64,000 nt of DNA from assembly GCF_001625215.2 (NCBI RefSeq), contig NC_030385.2:39891598-39955597 (forward strand). Direction: 5' to 3'. Positions 1 through 10,558 of the stretch are shown here, piece after piece; positions within the stretch are counted from its first letter, which is position 1, and the number at the start of each line of letters is the position of its first letter. A program made the position numbers and the translations under genes. The notes under the pieces are model-generated. The model saw only the letters and a program-made list of their open reading frames with translations. It was not told where the DNA came from and searched no databases. Source of the DNA: Daucus carota subsp. sativus (taxonomy: Eukaryota; Streptophyta; Magnoliopsida; Apiales; Apiaceae).

Positions 1-549
1 GTTTCATGAGTGGTCGAAATATTTACCAGTTATTCCCAAACTGGCCTCTCTGTTTTTTTTAATTCTGCTTTTTTTTAATGGCTAGCAAATGCCTCTTCAA
101 TTATCTGATCTTTTCAGAAAAATATTAATATATATGTGGATGGTTGGTACAAATTATTTAATACGAGTGTACACACTTTGTAATACTTGTGAACAAATTA
201 ATGCCGAAGTTATTGTAATATAACATGTCTCAGCTGTTTTGGGAAAATATTCTTCAGAGATGGTATTGAGTCTATTGACCGGAAAGGCGTATAAATATGA
301 CAAAGAACTCGCTGGAACAGTCACAGAATATGAGTTTCATAAATAAACATATTGAGATGTTAGATTATTTGAATGCCCTGACTTCTTAATTCACAAACTG
401 GGATTTTAAAAGTAACAAAAAATTATTGCTCCGAAAAATTTAAAAGATTTAATCAAATAAAGAGAATATTGCATGACCATCGTAAGTCATAGCTCTTGGT
501 GAATATGTGATTTTGTAATTGTTAATCGGTTTTTCTGGTGTGTGCTTGT
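1..549. other. Gene-free left edge
   Basis: AT-rich sequence with no open frame or splice pattern that I can tie to a protein family. It may hold the 3' end or UTR of a gene lying to the left, but nothing in the window proves this. Confidence 0.4.
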
Positions 550-710
550 GTGCACATGCTAATCGCGGAATTTTATATGTTTGAGTTTGGCTCATTTCTA
601 TTGGTTCTCATAGGTTCTCATATCTTAATAATGGTGTACCCCTTGCCTATACAACCACCACACCAATCAAAACCTCCCAAATATATAAAATTCCGCGCTT
701 AACATGTGCC
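550..710. mobile_element. Small TIR element (MITE)
   Basis: The left arm reads GCACATGCTAATCGCGGAAT and the right arm is its near inverse, ending in TTAACATGTGC. The arms continue inward through AATTTTATAT and a CCAAA/TTTGG block. It is about 160 bp with no coding capacity, so it is a non-autonomous DNA transposon. The superfamily is not clear because I could not settle the target duplication. Confidence 0.6.
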
Positions 711-787
711 AATGGGACAAATCCATTATTAATTTGTTAGTAGCACGGAGGAAAAACCACATGAATTTGAGTTAATGCAACTGCTAC

Positions 788-1327
788 TAGGGGTGAGCAA
801 AACCGAATCGGAACCGAAAAACCGAATCGAACCGTGTAAATATGATTCGGTTCGGTCCTAATTTTCTGGAAATTCGGTCCATTCGGTCTGGACTGAATAG
901 ACCGAAATAAAGTTCGGTCCGATCCGGTCCGTAAAAAAATATTTCAGTCCGGACCGAACAGATCGAATAGTCCAAAATATATATAATTTTAATTTTAATT
1001 TATATTATATATATCTTGTATGTTATAATTATAATATCTAATTTTTAAATTTAATTATATCTATCTTTAATGAATTGGGGGTGATTAATTAATATAAAAA
1101 TTTTAAAATAAATCATGAATTTTAGTTTCATTTATAATAAAAAAATTTATTTGAAAAATAATTTCGGTTCTTTTGGTCTGAACCGGACCGAACTGAATCA
1201 TTTTGGTTCGGTCTGGTCCAGTTCGGTCCATTAAAAAACTTCAGTCCGGAAAAAAATTCAAACTTCGGTTCTCGGTCTATTCGGTTCGGTCTGATTTTGG
1301 ACCGAACTGACCGAATGCTCACCCCTA
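788..1327. mobile_element. hAT-type non-autonomous element
   Basis: The element begins TAGGGGTGAGC and ends GCTCACCCCTA, a perfect 11-bp inverted repeat. Degenerate GGTTCGGTCC-type repeats follow on both inner sides. The flanks ACTGCTAC and GCTGTTAC match at 6 of 8 positions, which fits an aged 8-bp hAT target duplication. Plant hAT MITEs with GGGGTGAGC ends are well known. Short open frames inside are just the repeat read through and are not genes. Confidence 0.7.
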
Positions 1328-2100
1328 GCTGTTACCATTAATTTTGGTTCAATCACAAAAGTAACGTTATTTCAAACTTCAAAATTATATTTTCCCTGAC
1401 AAAACATAAATTAATTATATTTTCAGTTTTAATAAATTTTGAAATAAATTATAATAGAAATGAAAAAAGAATCATGGATGAGGAAAAAAAAATCTAGAAG
1501 AATACGGAAAATGGATTATGAGAGACGTTGGATAAACTTAAAACTTAAAAAAAGGGAAAAGACCACAAAGGGAATGAGACTAATAGGCTGTTTGACTAAG
1601 TTTATAAAAAATTAAAAATGCTTCTTTCTTAAATTAAACAAGCGGATTAGAATTGATGAGTAAATTAAGATTAATAAGTGATTAAATTGTTTTGAGAAAA
1701 AAGTTGAAATCCTGAGACAAAAATTAGTATTCTCAACCTTTTAGAAGTGCTTCTGGCGTTTTACGCAGACGGGCAATTTTTTTTTTGTTTTTTCGAAAAA
1801 AAAAGAGTCGTAAAAGAAGTTGGAGATTCGAGAAAGAAAAATAAAATAATTTGAAGAGTCATTTTCTCCAAACAAACAACTAAACAAGCACGGTTGTTTC
1901 TCTTTTCTCTTTCCTCGTTTTTAAATAAAATTTTAAAAAAATTATGTGTTCCATTTATAAAATTGTGTGCGTGATGTGTAAATATGGTTGTATCGAAAAT
2001 TTTGTATGAGGACAAAAATGAAGATTTTCCATAAAATATAGTCATTACAAGGTATTATACTCATCTCCCATCGATCATTACAATTTTAAACGAAAAATAC
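1328..2100. other. AT-rich spacer
   Basis: No gene seen. About 1588-1765 resembles a repeat family also present near 46875 and 52186: a GGCTGTTTG start, AAGTGCTTCT motifs and TAAGTGATTAAA blocks. This copy is the most degraded of the three. Confidence 0.4.
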
Positions 2101-2109
2101 ACTTAAATT
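2101..2109. repeat. Left target-site duplication of the MULE
   Basis: ACTTAAATT, identical to 10550-10558. Nine base pairs is the usual Mutator-superfamily length. Confidence 0.9.
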
Positions 2110-2187
2110 GAAAAAAGGCCCTGATTAACCATTTTTCTTGGTTTAATGCCCTGTTTAACAAAATCTGAAAAAATGGCCCAAACTAAC
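2110..2187 (+). repeat. MULE left terminal inverted repeat
   Basis: It starts GAAAAAAGGCCCTGATTAAC and ends near GGCCCAAACTAAC. It aligns along its whole length to the inverse of 10471-10549 with scattered mismatches and a 1-2 base length difference. Confidence 0.85.
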
Positions 2188-2196
2188 AAGTTAAGA

Positions 2197-2382
2197 CGTT
2201 TACCAATTAGCGTTTTAGAAAGGATGTAAACGCTATTTCGTGTAGCGTTTACATGTTTATTGCATTTTCAATTTTAATACGCATCATACAAATAAATCTA
2301 TATAAGGAGACGAACGCTACACGAAGTAGCGTCTGTATAATTTATATACATCACCCAAACGCTACGCGAAGTAGCGTCTTTA
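2197..2382. repeat. Left cluster of AACGCTA/TAGCGTT inverted repeats
   Basis: Three short hairpin-like pairs lie just inside the left TIR and before the PMD gene. The best (2224-2254) is a perfect 12-bp stem ATGTAAACGCTA with a 7-base loop. The other two lie near 2308-2333 and 2358-2381. The cluster ends directly before the TATA-like box at 2390. Confidence 0.8.
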
Positions 2383-2389
2383 TGTTTTG

Positions 2390-2397
2390 TATATATA
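2390..2397 (+). promoter_or_regulatory. TATA-like box of the PMD gene
   Basis: TATATATA occurs about 120 bases before the proposed start codon at 2516 and immediately downstream of the left palindrome cluster. This is a position-based inference with no transcript evidence. Confidence 0.4.
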
Positions 2398-2515
2398 GCC
2401 GCTTTTCAAACTTACCAGTCACAGAACATAAGTGAAGTGAAGGGAGTGAAGTGCTGTGACTGAGAAGCTAAGACTGAAGTGACACGGATTTAAATACAAT
2501 TCAAGCTGATACATA

Positions 2516-5500
2516 ATGGATGTTAATGTAAGTTTACATTACTTTGAAGAATTGCAATTCGATTTATAGTCTTTATTTTGTATTTTGAATCTATGTGCTC
2601 TCTATGTGTTTGTTAAAATGTCTATGTGAATTTACATATGAAGCAGTGGTTAGAAAGAGTAGTCTAATATCAGTATAAATTCACTGCACATTTAGCTTCT
2701 TCTTGAGGTACTTTTAGTATTTTAGATTCTTTGGGCATGTAAAAACGGAGGGAGTAATATACGGCCATTTAAATTAATATATTGAGATTTAAATTAATAT
2801 ACGGAGGGAGTATTTTAGATTCCATTGCAAAGGAGAGGCACTGGATCATGCAGTACACAAAAACCAGACAAAAACATGCGAGCACCAGACTAAAACTAGT
2901 TCAGAGTACTTTCGACATATTCATGATGGCAAAAGCTTCCAACAAACTCTGTACACAAAAACCAGACAAACACAAACCTAGTTCAGAGTACTTTCGATGT
3001 ACGGCTGTTGAGGCTTGTATGTCTGCTGATAATTATATTAAGCCTGTAACAACAGCACATGAAACAGTAAGCAACTACGATGATATTGAGGAACAATCTA
3101 TAATAAAACTCTATACGGGAACTAAGGAGTATCTTTCCCATAAAGAAACCTAAAATTTACCTATATTAATATAATAATCACGATTACAAACTTGAACCTA
3201 CAGAATGCACACAAACAGATATAGATTTACATATACAGTTACAAAACGTCCAAATTCTACTTAAATTCTATGACTAGTAGTAAATTAATATGATGATGCA
3301 AGAGGAACTTATCTACCAGCCCCTTACCTCTACATACTTGAAACTATAAGTAGAGATGTTCAGAGAATTATCACGCATATGCCTGCTTGTGTGCACTATA
3401 TAGCGGAAATTTTACTTGTCTCATTCCGTTTGTCACAGAACAGAATTTTCAGCATTGGCAAAAGATTAACTAGTGAAAACTAAAGAATTGTAAAGCTGAA
3501 ATCTTTGTGATGATCCTCATTATTTGTAACTATGCAAGAGTTCTACATCTAGCATATCTCAAGTTCTCTGACTAAATTTAGCGTTCGCTTTCCTATAATT
3601 CTTTAGTTGTTTAGTTGCTTAGTTGTTTTAATATTAAGTGCTTTAATTAGTTTCTCTCCAAAGTTAGTATGATGTGTTGACTTTGTATATTCATTCATTT
3701 TGTTCACAGGCTATTATTAGAGACCAGGGGCCTCGTGATCCTACCCTTCTACACTTACAGGAGACTCATAGGTCTCGAGCTGTTTGGAGAGCTGGTGGTG
3801 CGCCTTTGCAGACGTTCAGGCGTCGTGATGCCAACCAGTCTGATATGAACATGGATGTTCGACTGATCCCCATTATACAGGCAGCTGGTGTTTATGGGTT
3901 GGCTCGGGTATCCAGTCTGCAGCTTGATTGGAGTTTGATTCGTGCTCTGGTAGAGAGATGGCGACCAGAGACACATTCATTCCACTTGCCTATTGGAGAG
4001 TGTACTATCACATTGCAGGATGTAGGTGTTTTGATCGGGTTACCTATTGATGGACATCCCGTGATGTGTCCTTCCTCCCCTCCACCTGGACAGACTTGGA
4101 TGTCCACCATTGGTCAGATTTTTGGACAGGTTCCTCCACCTAACGTTTTCAACAACGCGAGGATACGGCTGACATGGTTTGAGGGTCTCACTCCACCAGT
4201 ATTACGGGATGATGCAGGGGTTGAGGAGGTTAGGCTTCTTGCTAGGTGCTACTTGATCCAGTTGCTTGGGGGGTCCATGTTCACCGATAATTCAGGTGGA
4301 GCTATACACTCGATGTGGGTTCATTTCCTTCGTGACTTGGATGCCTTTGGAGGTTATGCATGGGGTCCAGCTGTTCTGGCCCGTCTTTATAGGGAGTTGG
4401 ACAAAGGTTGCAGAGCAGGTACTACGGGGGTAGCTGGATGCCTTACCTTACTCCAGCTGTGGGCATGGGAGAGGTTGCCCACTCTTGCCCCCGTTCGTAC
4501 CACAGTTCCCTTAGTGGATGTTGCTTTCTGGCAGGATCAGCTCCAGGGACCACATGGAGTCAGGTACGTAGTAGCTTTCTTTTTACTAGTTTGTCTCTTT
4601 CAAGTTTTGACATGTCTTTTCAAATTGAGTAATGTGTTTTTTTTGAATTCCTATGATGTGTGTAGGTGGCTTGTTGGACATTCCTACCTGGAGTGTGATG
4701 GACGCACCGTGGGTACGGCTCGGATGGCATTGGATGGGCTTGCTCCAGGTCAGTTCATTTGGGAGCCTTATGTTGGCATTATTGACACACTCCCAGACTA
4801 CTGTTTAGCCGGCCGTCCACTCTGGCGCTATCGCGGCCCCATGGTATGTGTTTACATAGTCGAGCCGCATCAGCCGGACAGAGTCGCTAGACAGTTTGGC
4901 ATGATCCAGCGTATTCCAGATCAGCCGCACTACTCCGCGGAGCATCATGCTATGACGCTGAAGGGCCAGAAGTTATTGGATTATGCAGTGACACATCAGC
5001 CGAGTATGGCACTCTGGCATCATCGTCTGGAGCATATATTTACTGATGACTTGATCGATGGTCATGATACAGTCCCGGAGTATATGGATTGGTACCTTCC
5101 TAGGACCGTGAGGTTCGTTAGTCACTTGGGTGCATTGCTCATAGGCCTGGTAAGTATCTTTTCACTATTATATTTGCACTTTCCGTGACCTCATTCCTGT
5201 CTTTTCCTTATAAGTAGTTGTGGTATTAGTTGTATTAGTTGTCATGCTTTATTTCATGAATTCTAGTACCTGATATTTGTATTTGTATTCGTTCTATTTC
5301 AGGGAGTCTCGCTGCAGGCTATAGCAGATGGTACTCGACATCTCCCAGATATGCACCAGATAGCCACTCAGAGTCTACAGGCTATCCGAGATCGGCATGC
5401 ATACGTGTTTCATCAACTTCTAGTTGAGGAGCATGAGGCTGTACATGACGAGGACGAGGAGGATGCAGGAGATAGAGGAGGCCGAGCTGGTGGTGAGAGA

Positions 5501-6145
5501 GGCCGTGGTGGTGGGAGGAGAGGCCGTGGTGCTGGCAGGGGAGCCCGTGATGCTGCCAGGGGAGGACGTGCTCGTGGCAGAGGTGGTCGTGCTCGTGGCA
5601 GAGGAGGCCGAGGCGGTGGACGACTAGTTGATGAGCCGGTTGATGATGCTGATCATGCTGATGAGCAGGATCATGTAGATACAGGCGAGGATGGTGGACC
5701 TGAGTCTTCGACTGCTGCTGCTGCCACAGTTGGCGAGTCTTTTGCTGCTGCTGCTGCTGCTGCCACAGCTACTGCTACTCCCCCTGTTGCTGCTGCTGCT
5801 GCCACAGCTACTACTACTGGTGCCGGTGACTGGTGGCCTAGTTTCTCTCTAGGCCTAAGTTTGCCTTCACAGCCAGTACCTGAGCAGCAGACTTCTCTGA
5901 TGCCAGATACCAGTACAGAGCAGCCTCCTCCTGTTGTGCAGCGTCAGCACAGGATTCGGCCTTGGCATGGTACACCAGAGGTACCCCCTTTTGACTTGGG
6001 CAGCTCTTCACAGTCTACACAGTCTACGCAGCCTAGTCAGCCCGCTACGCAGCCTAGTCTAGCCCCTTTTGACGTCTTTTATGTTCGTCGGTCAAAGAGG
6101 GATAGGAAGGCTCCTGATTGTGGTACTGGTTCACATAGGGGATGA
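2516..6145 (+). CDS. Plant mobile domain (PMD, MAIN-like) protein encoded by the MULE
   Basis: Proposed exons are 2516-2527 (MDVN), 3710-4563, 4666-5149 and 5303-6145, all with GT-AG junctions and continuous frame, giving about 730 residues. The body matches the PMD (aminotransferase-like) family: a start like RDQGPRDPTLLHLQETHRS, then IIQAAGVYGLARV, then LQDVGVLIGLPIDG, then WLVGHSYLEC. The C-terminal exon encodes a Gly/Arg-rich tract (about residues 480-530), Asp/Glu-rich and poly-Ala/Thr stretches, and a basic end with CGTGSH, a tail often seen in transposon-borne PMD proteins. Host PMD proteins MAIN and MAIL1 act in the nucleus with PP7-like phosphatases and affect transposon silencing; the role of this copy is unknown. 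The four-codon first exon is the least certain part; the alternative is an unspliced start at 3674. Intron 1 holds old Stowaway scraps. Confidence 0.8.
2744..2815. mobile_element. Stowaway-like scraps in PMD intron 1
   Basis: ACGGAGGGAGTA occurs twice about 57 bp apart, the typical end of Stowaway MITEs. The full element is not present. From 2782 to 3153 an open frame without recognisable domains contains a repeated CTAGTTCAGAGTACTTTCGA, and I do not treat it as a gene. Confidence 0.4.
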
Positions 6146-6280
6146 TGATATTTGTATGTTTTTGATGACATTTCTAGTGATAGGATGCTGAACTTGTGAT
6201 TTATGATAGCACGGATCTTGTAAATATTTTAATTTAATGTCTTAAGTTTCCGTTTTAGTACAGCGTTATTGTTTTAATAA

Positions 6281-6874
6281 TTAAATTCGCCGACGGTTAG
6301 GGTTTAGGATTGAGGGTGTAGGGCCGGTAGGCCCTACTCCCTCGAGCCTAAACCCTAATAAGCGAGGCTGAAGGGCCGAAGGCCCTGAAGCCGAGACGCC
6401 GGCGGAATAAATAAATTTACAACCGTTAACATTTAGGGTTTAGGTTTGGGTTTTAGAAAGATTCATTCATACTGTATATTAAATTGGCCGACGGTTAGGG
6501 TTTAGGATCGAGGGTGTAGGGCCGGTAGGCCCTACTCCCTCGAGCCTAAACCCTAATAAGCGAGGCTGAAGGGCCGAAGGCCCTGAAGCCGAGACGTCGG
6601 CGGAATAAATAAATTTACAACCGTTAACATTTAGGGTTTAGGTTTGGGTTTTAGAAAGATTCATTCATACTGTATATTAAATTGGCCGACGGTTAGGGTT
6701 TAGGATCGAGGGTGTAGGGCCGGTAGGCCCTACTCCCTCGAGCCTAAACCCTAATAAGCGAGGCTGAAGGGCCGAAGGCCCTGAAGCCGAGACGTCGGCG
6801 GAATAAATAAATTTACAACCGTTAACATTTAGGGTTTAGGTTTGGGTTTTAGAAAGATTCATTCATACTGTATA
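6281..6874. repeat. 198-bp tandem repeat, three copies, rich in telobox motifs
   Basis: Units start at 6281, 6479 and 6677, each exactly 198 bp; the last ends near 6874. Copies 2 and 3 are almost identical; copy 1 differs at a few bases. Each unit carries three TTAGGGTTT/AAACCCTAA teloboxes (plant telomere type) and GC-rich palindromes such as AGGGCCGGTAGGCCCT and AGGGCCGAAGGCCCT. The array lies between the end of the PMD gene and the transposase promoter. Confidence 0.9.
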
Positions 6875-7453
6875 AATTTTTTACAATTTAAATAAATAAA
6901 TAAATAAAATATGTGTAAATAATAAATTTACAATTGTTAATTCAACAAATGTGTTTTGTAATTAAAACGAAATTTCATATGCCCTTTAAAATATGAAATG
7001 CAAAGACAAATGGTAAATTATAAAATTAAAACTGAGAAAATTACAAAATTATTCAATATACATCGCAACAAATCATTTTTAATTCAAACAATTAAAAGAA
7101 ATTTAATATGTCCATTCAAAAATCAGTGTGTTAAATATACAAAAATACAAAATATTAATCAACTGAAAACGCTACTGAAAGTAGCGTTTTATCTGATTTA
7201 TATGCCGTAGGCGCTTTGGCGTCTAGCGTTTTAGTTTAAGCTATGAAAACGCTTTTCTCAATAGCGTTTTGTGGATTAATATAAAGCCTAGACGCTAGTG
7301 CGTCTAGCGTTTTGTGGTTTCTCCCCAGTATACACACTGGCAGTATACACACTGCCAGTATACTCCCATTTCCCCCAAATTGCAAACACAGCTGGTTGTG
7401 CCCTAATTCACCCCAAATCTTCCCTAATTCATACTTCAAACATTCTATAGATC
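6875..7453. other. MULE spacer before the transposase, with middle palindrome cluster
   Basis: AT-rich up to 7160. From 7167 to 7313 there are about four AACGCTA...TAGCGTT type pairs, including AAAACGCTACTGAAAGTAGC. A TATA-like TTAATATAAAG follows near 7276. Then comes a short direct repeat of CAGTATACACACTG (about 7326-7366) and the start codon at 7454. This is probably the transposase promoter and leader. Confidence 0.6.
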
Positions 7454-9833
7454 ATGGCTTCCGGTTCGGGTTCGGGTTCGAAAGCTGGGAATACGGTTGT
7501 TGGATGGATATACTATAATGGTAATATTATCGAATCTCAATTAGAAGGTTTTATTTATGATAAACCTGTTTCAAAGCATGTTAGGTTAGATTTATCTATG
7601 AATTATGCCAATTTATGTGCTTTGTTACATTCCAAGTTGAAGATTGATAGTAGTAGTAGGTTGCGGATATTTTATAGGTCTAAAAATCCCGATAATTTGA
7701 AATTCGGGATTATACCTATTGAGGATGATGATGATGTAGAATTAATGTTTGGTGTTGTGGTGTCAAAAGGGATGCCATTTTTTGTTGAACTTTATGTAGA
7801 GAAATTGTCTTGTGATGGAAATTTGGTAAGGAGTAGTTCGAGTGTGGGGGAGAAGAGTAGTGGGCGTGATTCGGGGGGTAGTCATTTTAGACATGATCAG
7901 GATGTGGGTGATAGCTATATGTCTGTTGATACCTCCCATTTAGAGAGGATGATCTCATTCGACGATGTCGAGGTTGAAAATAATGAGGTCCCGTTGGAGT
8001 TGAAGGAGGGAAGATTATTCAGCACGAAAGAGGATTTGATGCATGTGGTGAAGCAATACCACATTCAGAATCACTTAGAGATTGGAGTGATACGATCAGA
8101 TCCGAGTAGTTGGTATGTTGCTTGCAAGTATAGAAATGATGGTTGTATTTGGAAGTTGAAAGCTAGAAAGAGGACTTCACATGGTAAATTTCAAATTATG
8201 GAGAGTGTAGGACCACATACTTGCTTGAGCACTACCATCACACGAGATCATCCCAACTTGACAGCCTCGGAGATTGCTGGAGTGATTAAATCTCAAATTG
8301 TTGCTGATCCGACAATTAAGGAGAAGGTGTTGTTAGCCACTGCTAAAGATAAGTTTGGATATGAGCCGGGCCGAAAGAAGATTAGGAATGCAAAGAAGAT
8401 TGCATTGGAGGATATTCATGGCTCGTGGGAAGGATCATATGAGGACTTGCCACATTTGATGGAAACTCTTCAGTCCTTCAATGTGGGCACGAAGGTGGAC
8501 TGGTGCTTTAAGGAGGATGATGCAGAGCACCTAGAGGTATGTTCTATCACCGTGTAATTTAATTCATTTTCATTAAGTATTTGGATTCCGTTATTCATTT
8601 TCTAATGTAATGTTTGTTATTTATTTGGAACAGGAAGTGACATTTAGGAGATTGTTCTGGGCTTTTAAGCCATGCATTGATGGCTTCGAGTATTGCAGAC
8701 CCGTCATACTGATAGACGGGACTCATTTGTATGGACCATATCCGGGTGTTCTTCTGAGTGCAACAGCTGTAGATGGTTTTAGTCACATTCTACCATTGGC
8801 GTGTGCTATAGTGGAGTCGGAGAACAACTCTAGCTGGGAGTGGTTCATGGATAGGTTGAGGAGCTTGGTGGTTGGTCGGAGGCACGGGATATGTATCATT
8901 TCTGATAAACATTTAGGGATCATGGCAGCTATGCAGAAGGAGGGATGGTGTGAGCCACTTAATCATCATCGGTACTGTGTGAGACATTTTGCCACAAACT
9001 TTGCCACCAAGTTCAAGAAAGCTGGATTGAAGGATAGATTGGTTGAGTTGGCATATCAGGTCCAGCCTAAGAAATTTGAACTACTATGGGGTGAGTTGTT
9101 GGCACTAGAGCCTCGAGCACTTGCATGGTTTGAGGACAAACCAGTAAGGAACTGGTCACTGGCACATGACTACGAGCATCATCGTTTTGGCATCATGACT
9201 ACCAACCATGCTGAGAGTTGGAACAGCGCAATTGTCGATGCTCGGAGGCTCCCGCTTACTTCATTGGTGCGAGTACTATTCCATAAGACGGTTGAGTACT
9301 TTGATCAACGTCGTCTTGAGATTGCAACACAAGTATCGAAAGGTCAAATTTTCACCAAATATGCATCCCATCTCTTGAACCGTGCTGTAAGACGTTCCAC
9401 GGGTCATAGTGTGAAGATATTTGATCGGGGGACTTGGTTATTCCAAGTAGTTACAAGGAAGGATGGGTTGAAAGGGGGAAACACACACACGGTTCGTCTT
9501 ATGGAGTCTAGTTGTACTTGTGGAAAATTTCAAGCTTATAGAATCCCTTGCTCCCATGTAATTGCATGTTGTTCACATGTGAGGATGGACTTCCATGGGT
9601 TTGTTGGTGATTGGTATAAGTTAGAGAACCAGTCGAAGATTTATAATGGTATCTTTGAGCCAATTCCAAACAAGGGTGATCCTCGATATCCTACCGAGCT
9701 TGCTTTCCCGAGAGTTGTGCATGACCCCGATATGGAGAAGAAGAAGGGGCGAAGAAAAGGAACGAGGTACAAGAACGAGATGGATTTCCAAAGCCGGGGA
9801 AAGCATGGAGGGACTTCATCGAGAGATAGTTGA
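7454..9833 (+). CDS. MuDR-type MULE transposase
   Basis: Exons 7454-8536 and 8634-9833 (GT-AG intron, phase 0) give 760 residues. The order is: an N-terminal PB1-like region (about residues 15-120); a MuDR zinc-binding domain (about 190-280) with CKYRNDGC and HTC; the MULE catalytic domain starting near residue 380 with DGTHLYGPYPG holding the first Asp and ISDKHLGI the second; and a C-terminal SWIM finger CTCGKFQAYRIPCSH (CxCx8CxH). The third catalytic acid is likely the Glu in NHAESWN, but I cannot prove this by eye. The domains and length are those of a full-size transposase with no stops. It cuts and joins the element ends, acting in the nucleus. The start was chosen because it is the first ATG and begins a Gly/Ser stretch typical of the family. 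Confidence 0.9.
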
Positions 9834-10000
9834 TTCTCTAGTTGTTTTTATTGTTGTAGTACTATGGTTCAAGTACAATTTGATATGGTTGTTTGAATTT
9901 GGCGAATATTGTATGAATGATTTATGATATGAATTTGGCTTATGTTATTTATGTAATTTACATTGAATTAGTTTATGTTGTTTAATATATTTACACGGGG

Positions 10001-10450
10001 AAAGCGTTTTGGTTTTTAAGTTGAATTTGGTGTGATTTGGTTTTTTAAGGTGGAATGGCAGTAGCTTCTGGCCACTGGCAGTGGCTCATGGAATTGAGGA
10101 AAAACGCTAGTAGGATTAGCGTTTCATGGTTAAAAACGCTAGTAGGAATAGCGTTTGATGGTTAAAAACGCTTCTGTCTGTAGCGTTTTGATTGTTTTGT
10201 TTTTTGAACAATTTTCCTGCATCAAAACACATCTTTATGTAGCGTTTTGTTTACTAAATAATTTCCACGCACTAAAACGCTTCCCTTTGTAGCGTTTTGG
10301 TTTTTAAAGACAAAAAGCTTCTTCGTGTAGCGTTTTAGCTTTTAATTTTTTTTGCAAACAACTGAAACGCTATTACAGGTAGCGTTTTCTTTTATTTTTG
10401 GCTGTGGACGCTACACGATGTAGCGTTTTTGTTTAAAAACAAAAACGCTA
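10001..10450. repeat. Right cluster of AACGCTA/TAGCGTT inverted repeats
   Basis: About nine short inverted pairs lie between the transposase stop and the right TIR, for example AAAAACGCTAGTAGGATTAG followed by CGTTT, and ACGCTACACGATGTAGCG. Spacing is irregular, about 25-60 bp. This is the densest of the three clusters. Confidence 0.8.
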
Positions 10451-10470
10451 CTACGGGATCGTCTCTATTG

Positions 10471-10549
10471 GTTATTTTGGGCCCTGTTTTGGGTATTTTG
10501 TTATTTGGGGCATTTTAACCCTAAATCTGGTTATTTAGGGCCCTCACCC
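10471..10549 (-). repeat. MULE right terminal inverted repeat
   Basis: Read on the minus strand it starts GGGTGAGGGCCCTAAATAAC. The outer six bases differ most from the left end; the blocks GGCCCT, AATGCCC, AACAAAAT and GGCCCAAA are kept. Confidence 0.85.
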
Positions 10550-10558
10550 ACTTAAATT
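10550..10558. repeat. Right target-site duplication of the MULE
   Basis: ACTTAAATT, identical to 2101-2109 and immediately outside the right terminal inverted repeat. Confidence 0.9.

Larger units (their letters stand above)
2110..10549 (+). mobile_element. Complete Mutator-like element (MULE) carrying transposase and PMD genes
   Basis: An 8440-bp unit is flanked on both sides by ACTTAAATT (2101-2109 and 10550-10558), a perfect 9-bp target duplication typical of Mutator elements. The termini are imperfect inverted repeats of about 78 bp (2110-2187 and 10471-10549) with shared blocks GGCCCT, TAACCA, AATGCCC, TAACAAAAT and GGCCCAAA. Inside, both on +, are a PMD gene (2516-6145) and a MuDR-type transposase gene (7454-9833). 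A 198-bp triplicate repeat lies between them, and three clusters of AACGCTA/TAGCGTT inverted repeats are present. Both genes read through without stops once spliced, and the target duplication is perfect. I infer a recent, possibly autonomous insertion. Confidence 0.9.

Noticed and set aside
787-1322. Two minus-strand open frames with repeated RSVRS/PNR motifs
   Set aside because: They are read-through of the GGTTCGGTCC repeats of the hAT-type element.
2782-3153. Open frame of 123 codons inside PMD intron 1
   Set aside because: It is built from an internal direct repeat and Stowaway scraps, has no domain and sits between good splice sites of the PMD gene.
5424-5627. Alternative-frame open frame over the Gly/Arg tract
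   Set aside because: It is a shadow of the GC-rich repeats in the last PMD exon.
6281-6874. Interstitial telomere tract
   Set aside because: The TTTAGGG-type motifs are single teloboxes spaced within a 198-bp unit, not a head-to-tail telomere array.
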